A DNA stretch of 64,000 nucleotides from Clavibacter nebraskensis NCPPB 2581. GTDB taxonomy: Bacteria > Actinomycetota > Actinomycetes > Actinomycetales > Microbacteriaceae. Below the pieces are notes generated by a model, which was given only the letters and a program-made list of their open reading frames with translations, searched no databases and was not told where the DNA came from. The translations under genes were made by a program, and so were the position numbers. The stretch is from positions 992,001-1,056,000 of the forward strand of contig NC_020891.1 of NCBI RefSeq assembly GCF_000355695.1, written 5' to 3'. Each line of letters starts with the position of its first letter. Within the stretch, counting starts at the first letter, position 1. Shown here piece after piece: positions 8,864-20,060 of this stretch.

Positions 8864-9714
8864 GCGGCGCTCCCGGCCGAGCGCGACATGCGCCGTCCGA
8901 GGTAGAGGTAAACGAGCCGGCGGGAGAGCGCCTTGGCCCGGGCCATCATGTCGCCGAGCCGGACGTCCGCGCGGGAGACGACGCCGGGGTGCGCCTCGAG
9001 CACCCAGCGGTGGAACCCGGCGGCGGCGCTGGCCTGCTCGCCCGCGAGGCGCACGCTCCACTGCGAGTCGGAGATGCGGAAGCCCGCGAGGGCCTTCGGT
9101 CCGACGGACGCGAAGTCGCCGCGGAGCAGCACCTTCGCGTACGTGGTCTCGTCGATGAGGTAGGGCCAGCGGGAGTCCCACCAGCCCACGGCCTCGAGGT
9201 CGGCCCGGCGCATGAGCACGCAGCCCGGCTCGCCGAAGATGTTGGTGCCCGAGCGGATGGTGCGGCGGACGGCCGCGGCGCCCGTGATGGCGATGCGGGA
9301 TCCGGAGACGCCGTGGTCGCGCACCACCGGACGGCTGTCGGCGTCGACGATGTCGCGCGGGCTGGCGACGAGGACGACCGACGGCGACGCGTCGAGCTCG
9401 GCCACCTGGCGCTCGAGGATGGTGGGGTAGAGGAGGTCGTCGCCGCAGACCAGCTTGATCAGATCGCCCCGTGCCTCCTGGCTCACGCGGTTCCAGTTGC
9501 GGAGGGCGCCGCCGCCCGCGTCGGTGCGGAGCAGGCGGACGCGCGGCTCGTCGGCGTAGCGCTGCATCACGTCCCATGTGCCGTCGGTGGAGGAGTGGTC
9601 CGCGATCACGACCTCGAAGTCGGTGAACGTCTGCGCCAGCACGGAGTCCACCGTCTCCTGGAGGTAGTCGGCGTTGTTGTAGGCGGGGATGACGATCGAG
9701 ACGCGTGGGGCCAC
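8860..9714 (-). CDS. GT2 family glycosyltransferase
   Basis: A 284-residue GT-A inverting transferase with the classical N-terminus VSIVIPAYNNADYLQETVDSVLAQTFTDFEVVIADHSSTDGTW. VCGDDLLYP supplies the DxD-like motif, and GEPGCVLMRRADLEAVGWWD matches the acceptor-side loop. It has no membrane helices and probably works at the inner membrane face. GTG at 9714 is preceded by GAAGGAGAG at a good distance, which rules out the longer open frame. It is the first gene of a coupled three-gene set with the next GT2 and the epimerase. Donor and linkage are unknown. Confidence 0.87.
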   Translation of the reverse strand: MAPRVSIVIPAYNNADYLQETVDSVLAQTFTDFEVVIADHSSTDGTWDVMQRYADEPRVRLLRTDAGGGALRNWNRVSQEARGDLIKLVCGDDLLYPTILERQVAELDASPSVVLVASPRDIVDADSRPVVRDHGVSGSRIAITGAAAVRRTIRSGTNIFGEPGCVLMRRADLEAVGWWDSRWPYLIDETTYAKVLLRGDFASVGPKALAGFRISDSQWSVRLAGEQASAAAGFHRWVLEAHPGVVSRADVRLGDMMARAKALSRRLVYLYLGRRMSRSAGSAA

Positions 9715-9918
9715 GTGGCTCTCCTTCGGCGAGGCAGGAGGGGACGCGCCCGGGTCGAGGCCCACCCGCTGCACGTCATCGTGCGACGTGCGACGGAGAC
9801 CGTAGGCGACCGCGGTGCGCGTGCGGACGGGGGCCATCCTCTCACGGCTCCCGCCCGCGACCCGGGAGGCGGCGGTGCGCACCGGGTGGTGCTCACGGGG
9901 CCGGGAGGACCCAGGCGT

Positions 9919-9924
9919 TAGGGT
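9919..9924 (+). promoter_or_regulatory. putative -10 hexamer for the 738-residue membrane protein
   Basis: TAGGGT lies about 60 bases before ATG 9987 in a 272-base divergent gap. The rest of that gap (9715-9986) shows no ORF or repeat I can support. Confidence 0.3.
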
Positions 9925-9986
9925 GAGTCCCGCCCGCGCCGAGCCAGCCGGTCCGGGCGGTACACGACGAACGGATTCCTCTCCCC

Positions 9987-12203
9987 ATGCGCAGCAAGCT
10001 CTTGTGGCCGACCGCCGCCGTCGCCGCCACGGTGGTCGGCGCGACCATCCCGATGCTCTTCTTCACGGGCTACTACTTCGTGAACGACACCGAGGCCGGG
10101 GCGTACGGCCAGTGGTTCGAGATCGGCCGACGCATCCTCGACGGCAACTGGTCCCTGCTCAACCCGACCGTGTGGCAGTCCGGCAACTACCAGGCCGAGG
10201 GCGCGTGGGGCATCTACAGCCCCTTCCTCTGGGCCGTCGGCCTCGGCTCGCAGCTCATGTCGAACGCCGCCCTGTACTCGACCATCGTCAAGCTGGTCTG
10301 CCTCGCCATCGCCTCCGCCGGCCTCTACGTGCTGGCCCGCGCCTACGGCGTGACCCGGCCCTGGTCCGCGGTCGTCGCCACCGCCGTGCCCCTGGCCGGC
10401 TTCACCCTCTACTTCGACGCCCCCTCGTGGGTCAACGGCCTCATGGCCTGGGCGTTCTGGCCGCTCGCCGTCGGCCTGTCCCGACGCGTCGTGCGCACCG
10501 GCGCGAACCCCGTCGGCGCGGTGCTCGCGGCCGTCACCGTGGTGGGGATCGGCTACGCCGCCGCCACGCTCATGCTGGCCGCGGCGCTCGGCGCGCTGCT
10601 CGTGGAGGCACTCATCCGCCGCCGCCGTCCCGAGGTGCTCCGGGCCCTCGGGCTCTCGGTCATCGCCGGGCTCTTCGCGGTCCTGGTCCACCTGCCCGGG
10701 GTGCTCACCTCGTCCGTGTCGGGGCGCTCCAACTCCATCGGCAACGACGGCTTCCTCACGGTCGACCTCAGCGACCTCGCCATCTCGGGGATGCCCATGG
10801 GCAGCCCGTTCATGGAGTACTACGTGGGGAACATCCCGGGCGCCCCCATCACCTACATCTCCTGGCTGCTCCCGCTGCTCGTCCTCATCGACTGGCGCCG
10901 GCTCTGGGCCCTGCTGCGCGGGCGGCCGTCCATCCTCATCATCGGCGTCGCCGCGATCGCGGGCGTGCTCGCCCCGTCGGAGATCGGGCCGCTCCGCTAC
11001 CCGGTGCGCGTCGTCCCGTACCTCACGGCCGTCATCCTCGTCGTCCTGGCGCTCGGCTTCTCGCGCAGCCTGCGCCGCGTCCTCACCCGCCGCCACCTCT
11101 ACGCCGCCTGGGCGATCGTCGCCGTCAACGGCGCGCTGCTCCTGACGCAGGATCCGCGGGCGCTCAAGCCGGCGATCGTGGCCGTCGCGCTCGTCGGCGT
11201 CCTCGTGCTCCTGGTCTACGGGCTCGCCGTCGGCTGGCGCCCGCGTCGCGGTCCCGCCGTCATCGGCCGCGTCGCCGACCGCGCCCGCGCGACGCGGCGG
11301 TCCCGGTCCGCGGCCATGGCCGTCGTCGCGATCGTGGGCACGGTCGCCCTCCTCGTGCCGCAGCACTACCGCTCGCCGAAGTCCCCGCTGGAGACGTACG
11401 ACCTCCCCGCGGACGTCAGCGCCTACAGCACGCAGCTCCCGCGCGCGGAGGGCGACATCCTCGTCGTCGGCTTCCCGCAGACCACCGACTACGCGGAGAC
11501 CCTCCTCGGCAACTCCTGGTACGTCACGGGCAAGCCGGTCCAGAACGCGTACTCCTCCGTCTACTACCCGGGCTACGGCAACAAGGTCTGCATGCAGTTC
11601 AACGGCCTCACCTGCGGCGCGCTGTACGAGCGCCTGTTCCAGCCCGTGAAGGGATCCGACACCGGGGTTGACCTGGTCGACCTCATCGGCGCGAGCACCG
11701 TTCAGGTCATCAAGGCCCAGCGGGGGAGCGACCCCGCGAAGACCGTGGCGCGCAGCGACTGGGAGGACGTCCCGGCTGGGTGGAGCGTCGTCGAGGACAC
11801 CCCCACCACGCGCACGATCGTCCGCGACACCCCGCTGAAGGGCGCGGGCGGCGTCGTGTGGACGTCGGACGGCACGCGGGTGACGCTGCTGCACGACGAC
11901 CCGATGGGATCCACCTTCCGCGTGGACGCCGCCCCGGCCGACGGCGGCACGGTCGCCATGGCCCTCATCCCCTGGCCGGGGTACCAGGTGTCGGGCGCCG
12001 AGCTGCGCGCGAAGCCGGTCGACGGCTTCCTGCTCGGCGTGGACGTCTCCGCGGCGGACGTGGGGAAGACCGTCACGGTGTCGTTCTGGAGCCCGGGCTG
12101 GCAGATGCAGGTCGCGTCCGCCGCCCTCGTGATCCTCCTCACGGCGGCATGGGCGATCGGCCGCCTCGTCGTGCGCCGCCGCCGCCGGGTGGCCGCACGA
12201 TGA
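9987..12203 (+). CDS. Large polytopic membrane protein with extracytoplasmic C-terminal domain (function unknown, GT-C-like)
   Basis: A 738-residue protein with about ten or more hydrophobic helices in the first 460 residues, then a soluble region of about 200 residues (starting near YRSPKSPLETYDLP), and a final helix before an Arg-rich tail. An early acidic loop (FVNDTEAGAYGQWFEIGRRIL) after the first helix resembles the arrangement in membrane GT-C glycosyltransferases, where an Asp/Glu in loop 1 is catalytic. It overlaps the following GlfT1-like gene by ATGA, so it belongs to the glycan operon. I do not recognise the family. YfhO-like or a GT-C using a polyprenyl-phosphate sugar are the main possibilities. 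Confidence 0.75.
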   Translation: MRSKLLWPTAAVAATVVGATIPMLFFTGYYFVNDTEAGAYGQWFEIGRRILDGNWSLLNPTVWQSGNYQAEGAWGIYSPFLWAVGLGSQLMSNAALYSTIVKLVCLAIASAGLYVLARAYGVTRPWSAVVATAVPLAGFTLYFDAPSWVNGLMAWAFWPLAVGLSRRVVRTGANPVGAVLAAVTVVGIGYAAATLMLAAALGALLVEALIRRRRPEVLRALGLSVIAGLFAVLVHLPGVLTSSVSGRSNSIGNDGFLTVDLSDLAISGMPMGSPFMEYYVGNIPGAPITYISWLLPLLVLIDWRRLWALLRGRPSILIIGVAAIAGVLAPSEIGPLRYPVRVVPYLTAVILVVLALGFSRSLRRVLTRRHLYAAWAIVAVNGALLLTQDPRALKPAIVAVALVGVLVLLVYGLAVGWRPRRGPAVIGRVADRARATRRSRSAAMAVVAIVGTVALLVPQHYRSPKSPLETYDLPADVSAYSTQLPRAEGDILVVGFPQTTDYAETLLGNSWYVTGKPVQNAYSSVYYPGYGNKVCMQFNGLTCGALYERLFQPVKGSDTGVDLVDLIGASTVQVIKAQRGSDPAKTVARSDWEDVPAGWSVVEDTPTTRTIVRDTPLKGAGGVVWTSDGTRVTLLHDDPMGSTFRVDAAPADGGTVAMALIPWPGYQVSGAELRAKPVDGFLLGVDVSAADVGKTVTVSFWSPGWQMQVASAALVILLTAAWAIGRLVVRRRRRVAAR

Positions 12204-13162
12204 GCGGGCTGCGGCCGCGCGTCGTCGCGGTCGTCGTCGCCTGGAACCGCCGGGAGCTCGTCGTCGAGACCCTCGCGGCGCTGGCCGCGCAGACGGTGCC
12301 GCTGCACGAGGTGGTCGTCATCGACAACGCCTCGACGGACGGGTCGGCCGACGTCATCCGCGCGCGCTTCCCGGAGGTAGCGCTCACGACGCTGCCGACG
12401 AACACCGGGGGCGCCGGCGGGTTCACCGCGGGCATCGAGCGCGCGATCTCGGTCCACGACGCCGAGCTCGTGTGGCTGATGGACGACGACACCGTCCCGG
12501 ATCCCCCGGCGCTCGAGGAGCTGCTGCGCGCGCGCGCCGCCGCCCCGCGCGGCACGGTCGTCCTCGCATCCGCCGTGCGCTGGACGGACGGACGCCCGCA
12601 TCCCATGAACACGCCGCGCACGAGGCCGTCGGCGTCCCGGGCGAGCGTCGCGCGCGCCGCCCGGCGCGGCTGCACGCCCGTCCGCACGGCGTCCTTCGTG
12701 TCGATGATGGTCGAGGCCGACGCCATCCGCGCCCACGGCCTGCCGATGGCCGACTACTTCCTCTGGAACGACGACTTCGAGTACTCGGCGCGCCTCCTGC
12801 GCCGCGGACGCGGCTACCTCGTGCACGGGAGCACGGTGGAGCACCGCACCCGCACGTTCGGGTCGACGGACGTGGATCCCGGGGCCCGCTTCGTCTTCGA
12901 GGTGCGCAACAAGATCTGGATGCTGCGGCTCTCCCGCGCCCTCTCGCCCGCTGAGCGCGTGCTCTACGCGGGCGCGGCGCTCGTCGGCTGGGCGCGGACG
13001 ATCGCGCGCTCCGCGGACCGGCCGCTGCTGATCCGCGGCCTGGTGGACGGGATCCGCCAGGGACTGGGGAGCCGGCCCCGTCCGGCCGCGGAGGTCCTCG
13101 CCGGCCTCGGCGGCATCACCGAGGGCGTCCGCCGCATCGAGGCGGGTGCCGGTCGCGCCTGA
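12200..13162 (+). CDS. GT2 glycosyltransferase, GlfT1-like (galactofuranosyl/rhamnosyl transferase family)
   Basis: A 320-residue GT2 enzyme. The N-terminus VVAVVVAWNRRELVVETLAALAAQT and IDNASTDGS are followed by NTGGAGGFTAGIERA, a glycine-rich motif characteristic of the WbbL/GlfT1 group. WLMDDDTVP supplies the DDD metal site and FLWNDDFEYSARLLRRG the catalytic acidic segment. In mycobacteria GlfT1 adds the first galactofuranoses to the rhamnosyl linker. Proximity to glf and a GlfT2-like gene supports a similar role here, but this is by analogy. ATG at 12200 overlaps the previous stop. Confidence 0.82.
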   Translation: MSGLRPRVVAVVVAWNRRELVVETLAALAAQTVPLHEVVVIDNASTDGSADVIRARFPEVALTTLPTNTGGAGGFTAGIERAISVHDAELVWLMDDDTVPDPPALEELLRARAAAPRGTVVLASAVRWTDGRPHPMNTPRTRPSASRASVARAARRGCTPVRTASFVSMMVEADAIRAHGLPMADYFLWNDDFEYSARLLRRGRGYLVHGSTVEHRTRTFGSTDVDPGARFVFEVRNKIWMLRLSRALSPAERVLYAGAALVGWARTIARSADRPLLIRGLVDGIRQGLGSRPRPAAEVLAGLGGITEGVRRIEAGAGRA

Positions 13163-13230
13163 GCGCTCCCGCGCCGGACGGCGCGGCCGCCGGGCCGCAC
13201 AGCCGCCGGGATCCGCAGCCGGGCTCCCGG

Positions 13231-13236
13231 TAGACT
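13231..13236 (+). promoter_or_regulatory. putative -10 hexamer upstream of the GT2 gene at 13327
   Basis: TAGACT in GGTAGACTC, the same hexamer as before rmlC, would leave a leader of about 84 bases ending in GGAGG next to the GTG. Confidence 0.35.
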
Positions 13237-13326
13237 CTGGTGCTCGACGCGCCCCGGCCCGCCCGGCCGCCCGTCCGGCACCGACGGCCCCGCTGCGCAC
13301 GCAGCACGGAACATGATGGAGGACCC

Positions 13327-15405
<2,079 letters not shown>

Positions 15406-15406
<1 letters not shown>

Positions 15407-17424
15407 TGGCGGCCGCCGGCGAGGGGGCTCCCGTGGAGCTCGACCTCATCCAGCGCGTCATCCTGCCGTCCGAGCACGACCCGGACATCGTCCCGCTGTA
15501 CGTCGACGCGGACTACTGGACGAGCATCCCGGTGGCGCCCGAGAAGCGCCGGCGCTCGCCGCTGCGCGTGGTCGACTCGGACACGCACAACGCCGTCGTC
15601 CGCCTCAGCGACATGGGCATCATCAGCGCCATCCGCGGCGACCGCGGCTTCCAGGTGCCCCACCGCAGGAAGGTGTCGTTCGGCACCTACTTCAACGCGT
15701 TCCCCGCCTCCTACTGGCGCGCGAGCACCACGCTCGACGGCGTCGTGCTCGATGTGGAGACCCGCGGCGAGGGACAGGTCATCGTCTACCGCTCGAACGC
15801 GCGCGGCGTGATCCAGAAGGTCGACGGCGCCGCGGTGTCCGGCTCCGCCACCTCCCGCTTCGAGCTCCCGTTCACGTACTTCGCCGACGGCGGCTGGTAC
15901 TGGTTCGACCTGATGGGCGAGGAGGCCGACTTCGCGCTCGTCGAGGCCGGCTGGTACGCGCCGGAGGGATCCGCCCCCACGGCGGGTGCCGCGGGATCCG
16001 TCAGCATCGCCATCACCACGCTCAACCGCGCCGAGTACTGCGTGAAGCTCCTCACCGACATCGGCGAGAAGCCGGACGTGGCCGCGCTCCTCGACCACGT
16101 CTACGTCACCGACCAGGGCACCCAGAAGGTCGCGGACCAGCCGGCGTTCCCGCGCGCGCAGGAGCTGCTCGGCGAAAAGCTCCGCGTCATCGACCAGGCC
16201 AACCTCGGCGGATCGGGCGGCTTCTCGCGCGGCATGTACGAGACGCTCAAGGAGGGCGCGAGCGACTACGTCCTCGTCATGGACGACGACATCACGCTCG
16301 AGCCCGAGAGCATCCGCCGTGCCGTGAAGTTCGCGGACTACGCGCGGACACCCACGATCGTCGGCGGCCACATGTTCGACATGTACGACAAGAGCAAGCT
16401 CCACGCGTACGCCGAGGGCTTCGACATGTGGAACTTCATGTGGGGTCCCGTCACGCCCACACGCCACGACTTCAGCGCGTCGAACCTCCGCCAGACCCGG
16501 TGGATGCACCGCCGCGTCGACGCCGAGTACAACGGCTGGTGGATGTGCCTCATCCCCGTCTCCACGATCGAGCAGGTCGGCTTGTCGCTGCCCGTGTTCA
16601 TCAAGTGGGACGACGCCGAGTACGCGCTGCGGGCGAAGGAGATCGGCGTGCCGACCGTCACGCTCCCGGGGGCCGCCGTCTGGCACGTGTCCTGGGTCGA
16701 CAAGGACGACTCGCAGGACTGGCAGGCGTTCTTCCACGCGCGCAACCGCCTCGTCGCGGCGCTGCTGCACTCGCCCTACGAGCGCGGCGGCCGGTTCCTC
16801 ACGGCCAACCTCGCCACGGACGTCCGCCACCTGGTGTCGATGCAGTACTTCGCGCTCGCCGCCCGTCACGAGGCGTACCGGAACATCCTCCGCGGGCCGC
16901 GCGGCCTGCACGAGGACATGGTGACGCGCCTCGCCCGCACGCGCGAGCTGGCGCAGGGCTTCACGGACGGCGTCCCCATCAAGGACCGCGCCGCGCTGCC
17001 CGAGATCGTCGCGCCGGACAAGCCGCAGCGTCGACGCGGGGGAGGCGCCCCCTCGGGCATCTCCCGCCTCGTCTGGCTCGCCCGGACGGTGGCGCGCCAC
17101 GCGTTCGCCCCGCTCAGCCAGGCGGCGACGCGTGGGCCGGAGGCGCACCTCGCGTTCGAGGACGCCCGCTGGTGGGTCGTCCCCTCGTTCGACAGCGTCC
17201 TCGTCTCCAACGCGGAGGGGTCGGCGGCGCTCCTGCACCGTCGCGATCCCGTGCTCTTCCGCCGCATGCTGTGGACGAGCATGGTGCTCCGCTGGCGCAT
17301 CCTCGCCCGCTGGCCGCAGCTCAAGGCCGCCTACCGCGCGGCCCTGCCCACGGTCACGAGCCCGGAGACCTGGGCCCGCACGTTCGGCGTCGACCAGCCG
17401 CCGGCCGGCCGCCGGAAGAGGTAG
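15406..17424 (+). CDS. glfT2: Galactofuranosyltransferase, GlfT2-like
   Basis: A 672-residue protein built like mycobacterial GlfT2 (about 637 residues). It has an N-terminal beta-sandwich domain (to about residue 195), then a GT-A domain starting VSIAITTLNRAEYCVKLL, and a C-terminal helical part. Catalytic motifs are visible: MDDDI (D293-D295), NGWWMCLIP, WDDAEY (401-406) and VWHVSW (H427). GlfT2 polymerises alternating beta-1,5/1,6 galactofuranose on a decaprenyl linker. The start at ATG 15406 overlaps the glf stop by one base and is preceded by GAAGGA. The galactan product in this organism is inferred, not shown. Confidence 0.92.
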
Positions 17425-17458
17425 CCCGCCGCGGATCCATCGTCCGCTGAGCGCCGAG

Positions 17459-17498
17459 GGGCGTCCGATCCGCACCACGGTGCGGCGGACGCCCTTTT
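17459..17498 (+). terminator. Rho-independent terminator after the GlfT2-like gene
   Basis: A perfect 9-base outer stem (GGGCGTCCG with CGGACGCCC) continues after a 2-base bulge into CCGCAC/GTGCGG with a CACG loop, and is followed directly by TTTT. It ends the glf operon. Confidence 0.85.
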
Positions 17499-17502
17499 GT
17501 GT

Positions 17503-17520
17503 GTGAGAATCGCATCTCAC
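17503..17520. promoter_or_regulatory. inverted repeat, possible operator upstream of the secreted repeat protein
   Basis: GTGAGA-ATCGCA-TCTCAC, 6-base perfect arms, sits between the preceding terminator and the start of the secreted protein, about 50-65 bases before its ATG. It could be an operator or a small hairpin; no T-tract follows. Confidence 0.35.
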
Positions 17521-17569
17521 GGCACGGGGACGCAGGGGGACGCATTTGTTCAACAACGGGGTTGACACG

Positions 17570-19399
17570 ATGCGGCGCGCGCGCCGACGCTCACGGTTGA
17601 TCGCCTGCATGGCCGTCTGGGCCGTCGCGCTCGGGGTCGGGCTCGTCGGCACGGGCACCGTCGGCGGCTCGGCCGATCCCGCGCAGGCGGCGTCCGGCGC
17701 GGACTTCGACCCCGGCATGATCATCAGCGACGCCAAATTCTACGACGGCGACGCGATGTCGCAGGGGGACATCCAATCCTTCCTGCAGGCGCGCGTCCCG
17801 AGCTGCGCCTCCGGCTACGTGTGCCTCAAGGGCTACGTGCAGAGCACGCCCGCGCGGGCGGCCGACAGCCGCTGCTCGGACCTGCAGGCGTCGCGCCTCA
17901 GCGGTGCCGACATCGTCTACTGGGTCGGCCGCGCGTGCGGCGTCAGCCAGGCCGCCCTGCTCGTGCTCCTGGAGAAGGAGCAGGGGCTCGTCACCGACAG
18001 CACGCCCACCGACCGCCAGTTCCGCAGCGCCACGGGCTACGGCTGCCCGGACACCGCTGCGTGCGACTCCCTCTACTACGGCTTCTTCAACCAGGTCTAC
18101 AACGCGGCGCACCAGTTCAAGGTGTACCAGTCCACGCCGACGCGCTGGAACTACCAGGCCGGGCGCAGCAACCGCATCCTCTGGCACCCGAACGCCGACT
18201 GCGGATCCTCGCAGGTCACCATCCGGAACCAGGCCACCGCCGGCCTCTACATCTACACGCCGTACCAGCCCAACCCGGCCGCGCTCCAGAACCTCTACGG
18301 CACGGGCGACTCGTGCTCCTCGTACGGCAACCGCAACTTCTGGCGCCTCTACACCGACTGGTTCGGCAGCACGAGCGACGGACCCGTGTCCGCCTTCGTG
18401 AAGGTCGCGACCGACGACAGCGTCTACCTGGTCAGCGGCGGGCAGAAGCACCCGGTCACCGACTTCGCCGTCTACCAGACGCTCTCCGCGCTCGGCGGGA
18501 TCAGCACGGTCGGCCGCTCCTACCTCGACGCTCTGGCCACGGGCGTCCCCGCGTCCGAGCTCGTGCGCGACCCGTCCGACGGCACGATCAGCCTCGTGCA
18601 GGGCGACAGGCAGCACGCGTTCTCCTCCTGCGACCTGGTCGCGTCGTACGGCTATAGCTGCTCGGCCGCCGTGCCCCTGGATCCGGGGCAGCTCCGCGCA
18701 GTGCCGCAGGCCGGCGCCATGAGCGCGTTCTTCACGCTGCCCGGCGACGGCACGGCGTACCTCCTCGACAGCGGCGTCAAGTACCCGGTGTCCAGCTGGT
18801 CGGCGCTCGTCGCGCTCAACGGCGGCGCGTCCGCCTTCGTCGCGCAGATGCGGTCCCAGGTCGGCGACCGGTACTCCACGGGCCACGTGGCGCTGGAGCC
18901 CGGGACGCTCGTGAAGTCGGCGAGCAGCGCCGACGTCTACGTCGTCGACGGGCTGAACCGGAAGGTCGGCGTGCCCGACTTCGCCGTCACCCGGGAGCTC
19001 GGCCTCGGCCAGGCGTACAGCACCGTGACCCAGGGCACCCTCGACGGGTACGCCCGGTCCGCGGCGAACCTGTCGCTGCTGGTGCGCTGCGGCGGCACCT
19101 CGTACCTCGCCACCCAGGGCGGCATCGTCGCCCTGGCGAACCCCGGGTCGACGGGCCTCCCCGTGACGGACCTCCTGCCCACCACGTGCCGCGCCCTCGA
19201 CGCGACAGGGGGCACGGTGACCGGTCCGGTGCTCGTGAAGAGCGCGACCGACCCCAGCGTGTACGTGCTCCAGGGTGGCCAGGCCCGGCCGGTCTCGAGC
19301 TGGGCCAGGCTCGTCGCCCTCGCGGGCACGTCGTCGCCGACCATCACCACGATGGGCGCCGCGGCACTCGCCCGGATCCCGGTCGGCGCGGCCTACTGA
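17570..19399 (+). CDS. Secreted hemagglutinin-like protein with C-terminal four-fold repeats
   Basis: A protein of 609 residues from ATG 17570; an in-frame TTG at 17546 behind GGGGGA is an alternative start. MRRARRRSRL followed by a hydrophobic stretch and AQAASG forms a Sec signal peptide. Residues about 45-290 are Cys-containing (MIISDAKFYDG, GYVCLKGYV, VLLEKEQGLVTD, GYGCPDTAAC, FFNQVYNAAHQFK), a region found in actinobacterial secreted proteins often annotated hemagglutinin or wall-associated. The C-terminal half has degenerate repeats of about 75-85 residues with the core VYL(V/L)xxGxKxPV, near 18418, 18751, 18934 and 19255. Its position inside the glycan island suggests a wall-binding or wall-processing protein. 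No enzymatic motif is certain. Confidence 0.75.
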   Translation: MRRARRRSRLIACMAVWAVALGVGLVGTGTVGGSADPAQAASGADFDPGMIISDAKFYDGDAMSQGDIQSFLQARVPSCASGYVCLKGYVQSTPARAADSRCSDLQASRLSGADIVYWVGRACGVSQAALLVLLEKEQGLVTDSTPTDRQFRSATGYGCPDTAACDSLYYGFFNQVYNAAHQFKVYQSTPTRWNYQAGRSNRILWHPNADCGSSQVTIRNQATAGLYIYTPYQPNPAALQNLYGTGDSCSSYGNRNFWRLYTDWFGSTSDGPVSAFVKVATDDSVYLVSGGQKHPVTDFAVYQTLSALGGISTVGRSYLDALATGVPASELVRDPSDGTISLVQGDRQHAFSSCDLVASYGYSCSAAVPLDPGQLRAVPQAGAMSAFFTLPGDGTAYLLDSGVKYPVSSWSALVALNGGASAFVAQMRSQVGDRYSTGHVALEPGTLVKSASSADVYVVDGLNRKVGVPDFAVTRELGLGQAYSTVTQGTLDGYARSAANLSLLVRCGGTSYLATQGGIVALANPGSTGLPVTDLLPTTCRALDATGGTVTGPVLVKSATDPSVYVLQGGQARPVSSWARLVALAGTSSPTITTMGAAALARIPVGAAY

Positions 19400-19483
19400 T
19401 CCGCGCCCGGCCTCTCCGGCCCGCGGCGCGCCCCGGCGACGCAGCGGAGGGCGGGAGCGGCCGGGAGCGCAGGGTCCACCGGA

Positions 19484-19489
19484 TACAGT
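19484..19489 (+). promoter_or_regulatory. putative -10 hexamer for the second GtrA gene
   Basis: TACAGT within GGATACAGTG, about 75 bases before ATG 19563; the leader ends in GAGGAGAG. The gap 19400-19562 otherwise shows nothing. Confidence 0.35.
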
Positions 19490-19562
19490 GGGGCCGCACC
19501 GGACGACCACGGCGCGGCCCGCCGGCCGGCGCCTCGAGCGCCCGGCGCGGCGAGGAGAGCCC

Positions 19563-20033
19563 ATGGACCAGCACGCGCCCGACGTCGACGATCCCCGTCA
19601 GCCGACCCCGCTCCCGGGGATCCTGCTCCGGCTGATCAAGGACGAGCGCGTCGCGTTCCTGCTGGTCGGCGGCTTCAACACGGTGCTCGGCACGGCGTGG
19701 TTCGCGCTGCTCTACCTGCTGTGGGGCCACGCGATCCCGTACCCCGTCGTGCTCGTCATCGCCTGGGCGGTGCAGCTGCCGATCGCGTTCACGTTGCACC
19801 GCAAGCTCGTGTTCAAGGTGAGCGGCAACCTCCTGCCCGACTTCTCGCGCTACACGCTCGTGAACCTGGTGCCGCTGCTCGCCAACATGCTGCTGCTGCC
19901 GCTCGTGGTCGAGACCACGCCCCTGGAGCCGATCGTCGCGCAGATCCTCGTGACCATCGTGATCACCGTGGCGACCTACACGGGCCACAAGTTCTTCTCG
20001 TTCCGCCGGCCGCGCGACGAGGCGGTCCGCTGA
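19563..20033 (+). CDS. GtrA family membrane protein (second copy)
   Basis: A 156-residue, four-helix GtrA protein. It shares LIKDERVAFLLVGGFNT and GHKFFSFRRPRDE with the copy at 4879-5331. Conserved LHRKLVFKVSGNLLPDFSRYTLVNLVP lies in the central loop. ATG 19563 is preceded by GAGGAGAG at 4-5 bases. It is likely involved in moving or presenting polyprenyl-linked sugars for surface glycan modification. It ends 27 bases from a convergent O-antigen-ligase-like gene. Confidence 0.86.
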   Translation: MDQHAPDVDDPRQPTPLPGILLRLIKDERVAFLLVGGFNTVLGTAWFALLYLLWGHAIPYPVVLVIAWAVQLPIAFTLHRKLVFKVSGNLLPDFSRYTLVNLVPLLANMLLLPLVVETTPLEPIVAQILVTIVITVATYTGHKFFSFRRPRDEAVR

Positions 20034-20060
20034 TCCGGATTCCCGGCCGCGGCCCGTCCG

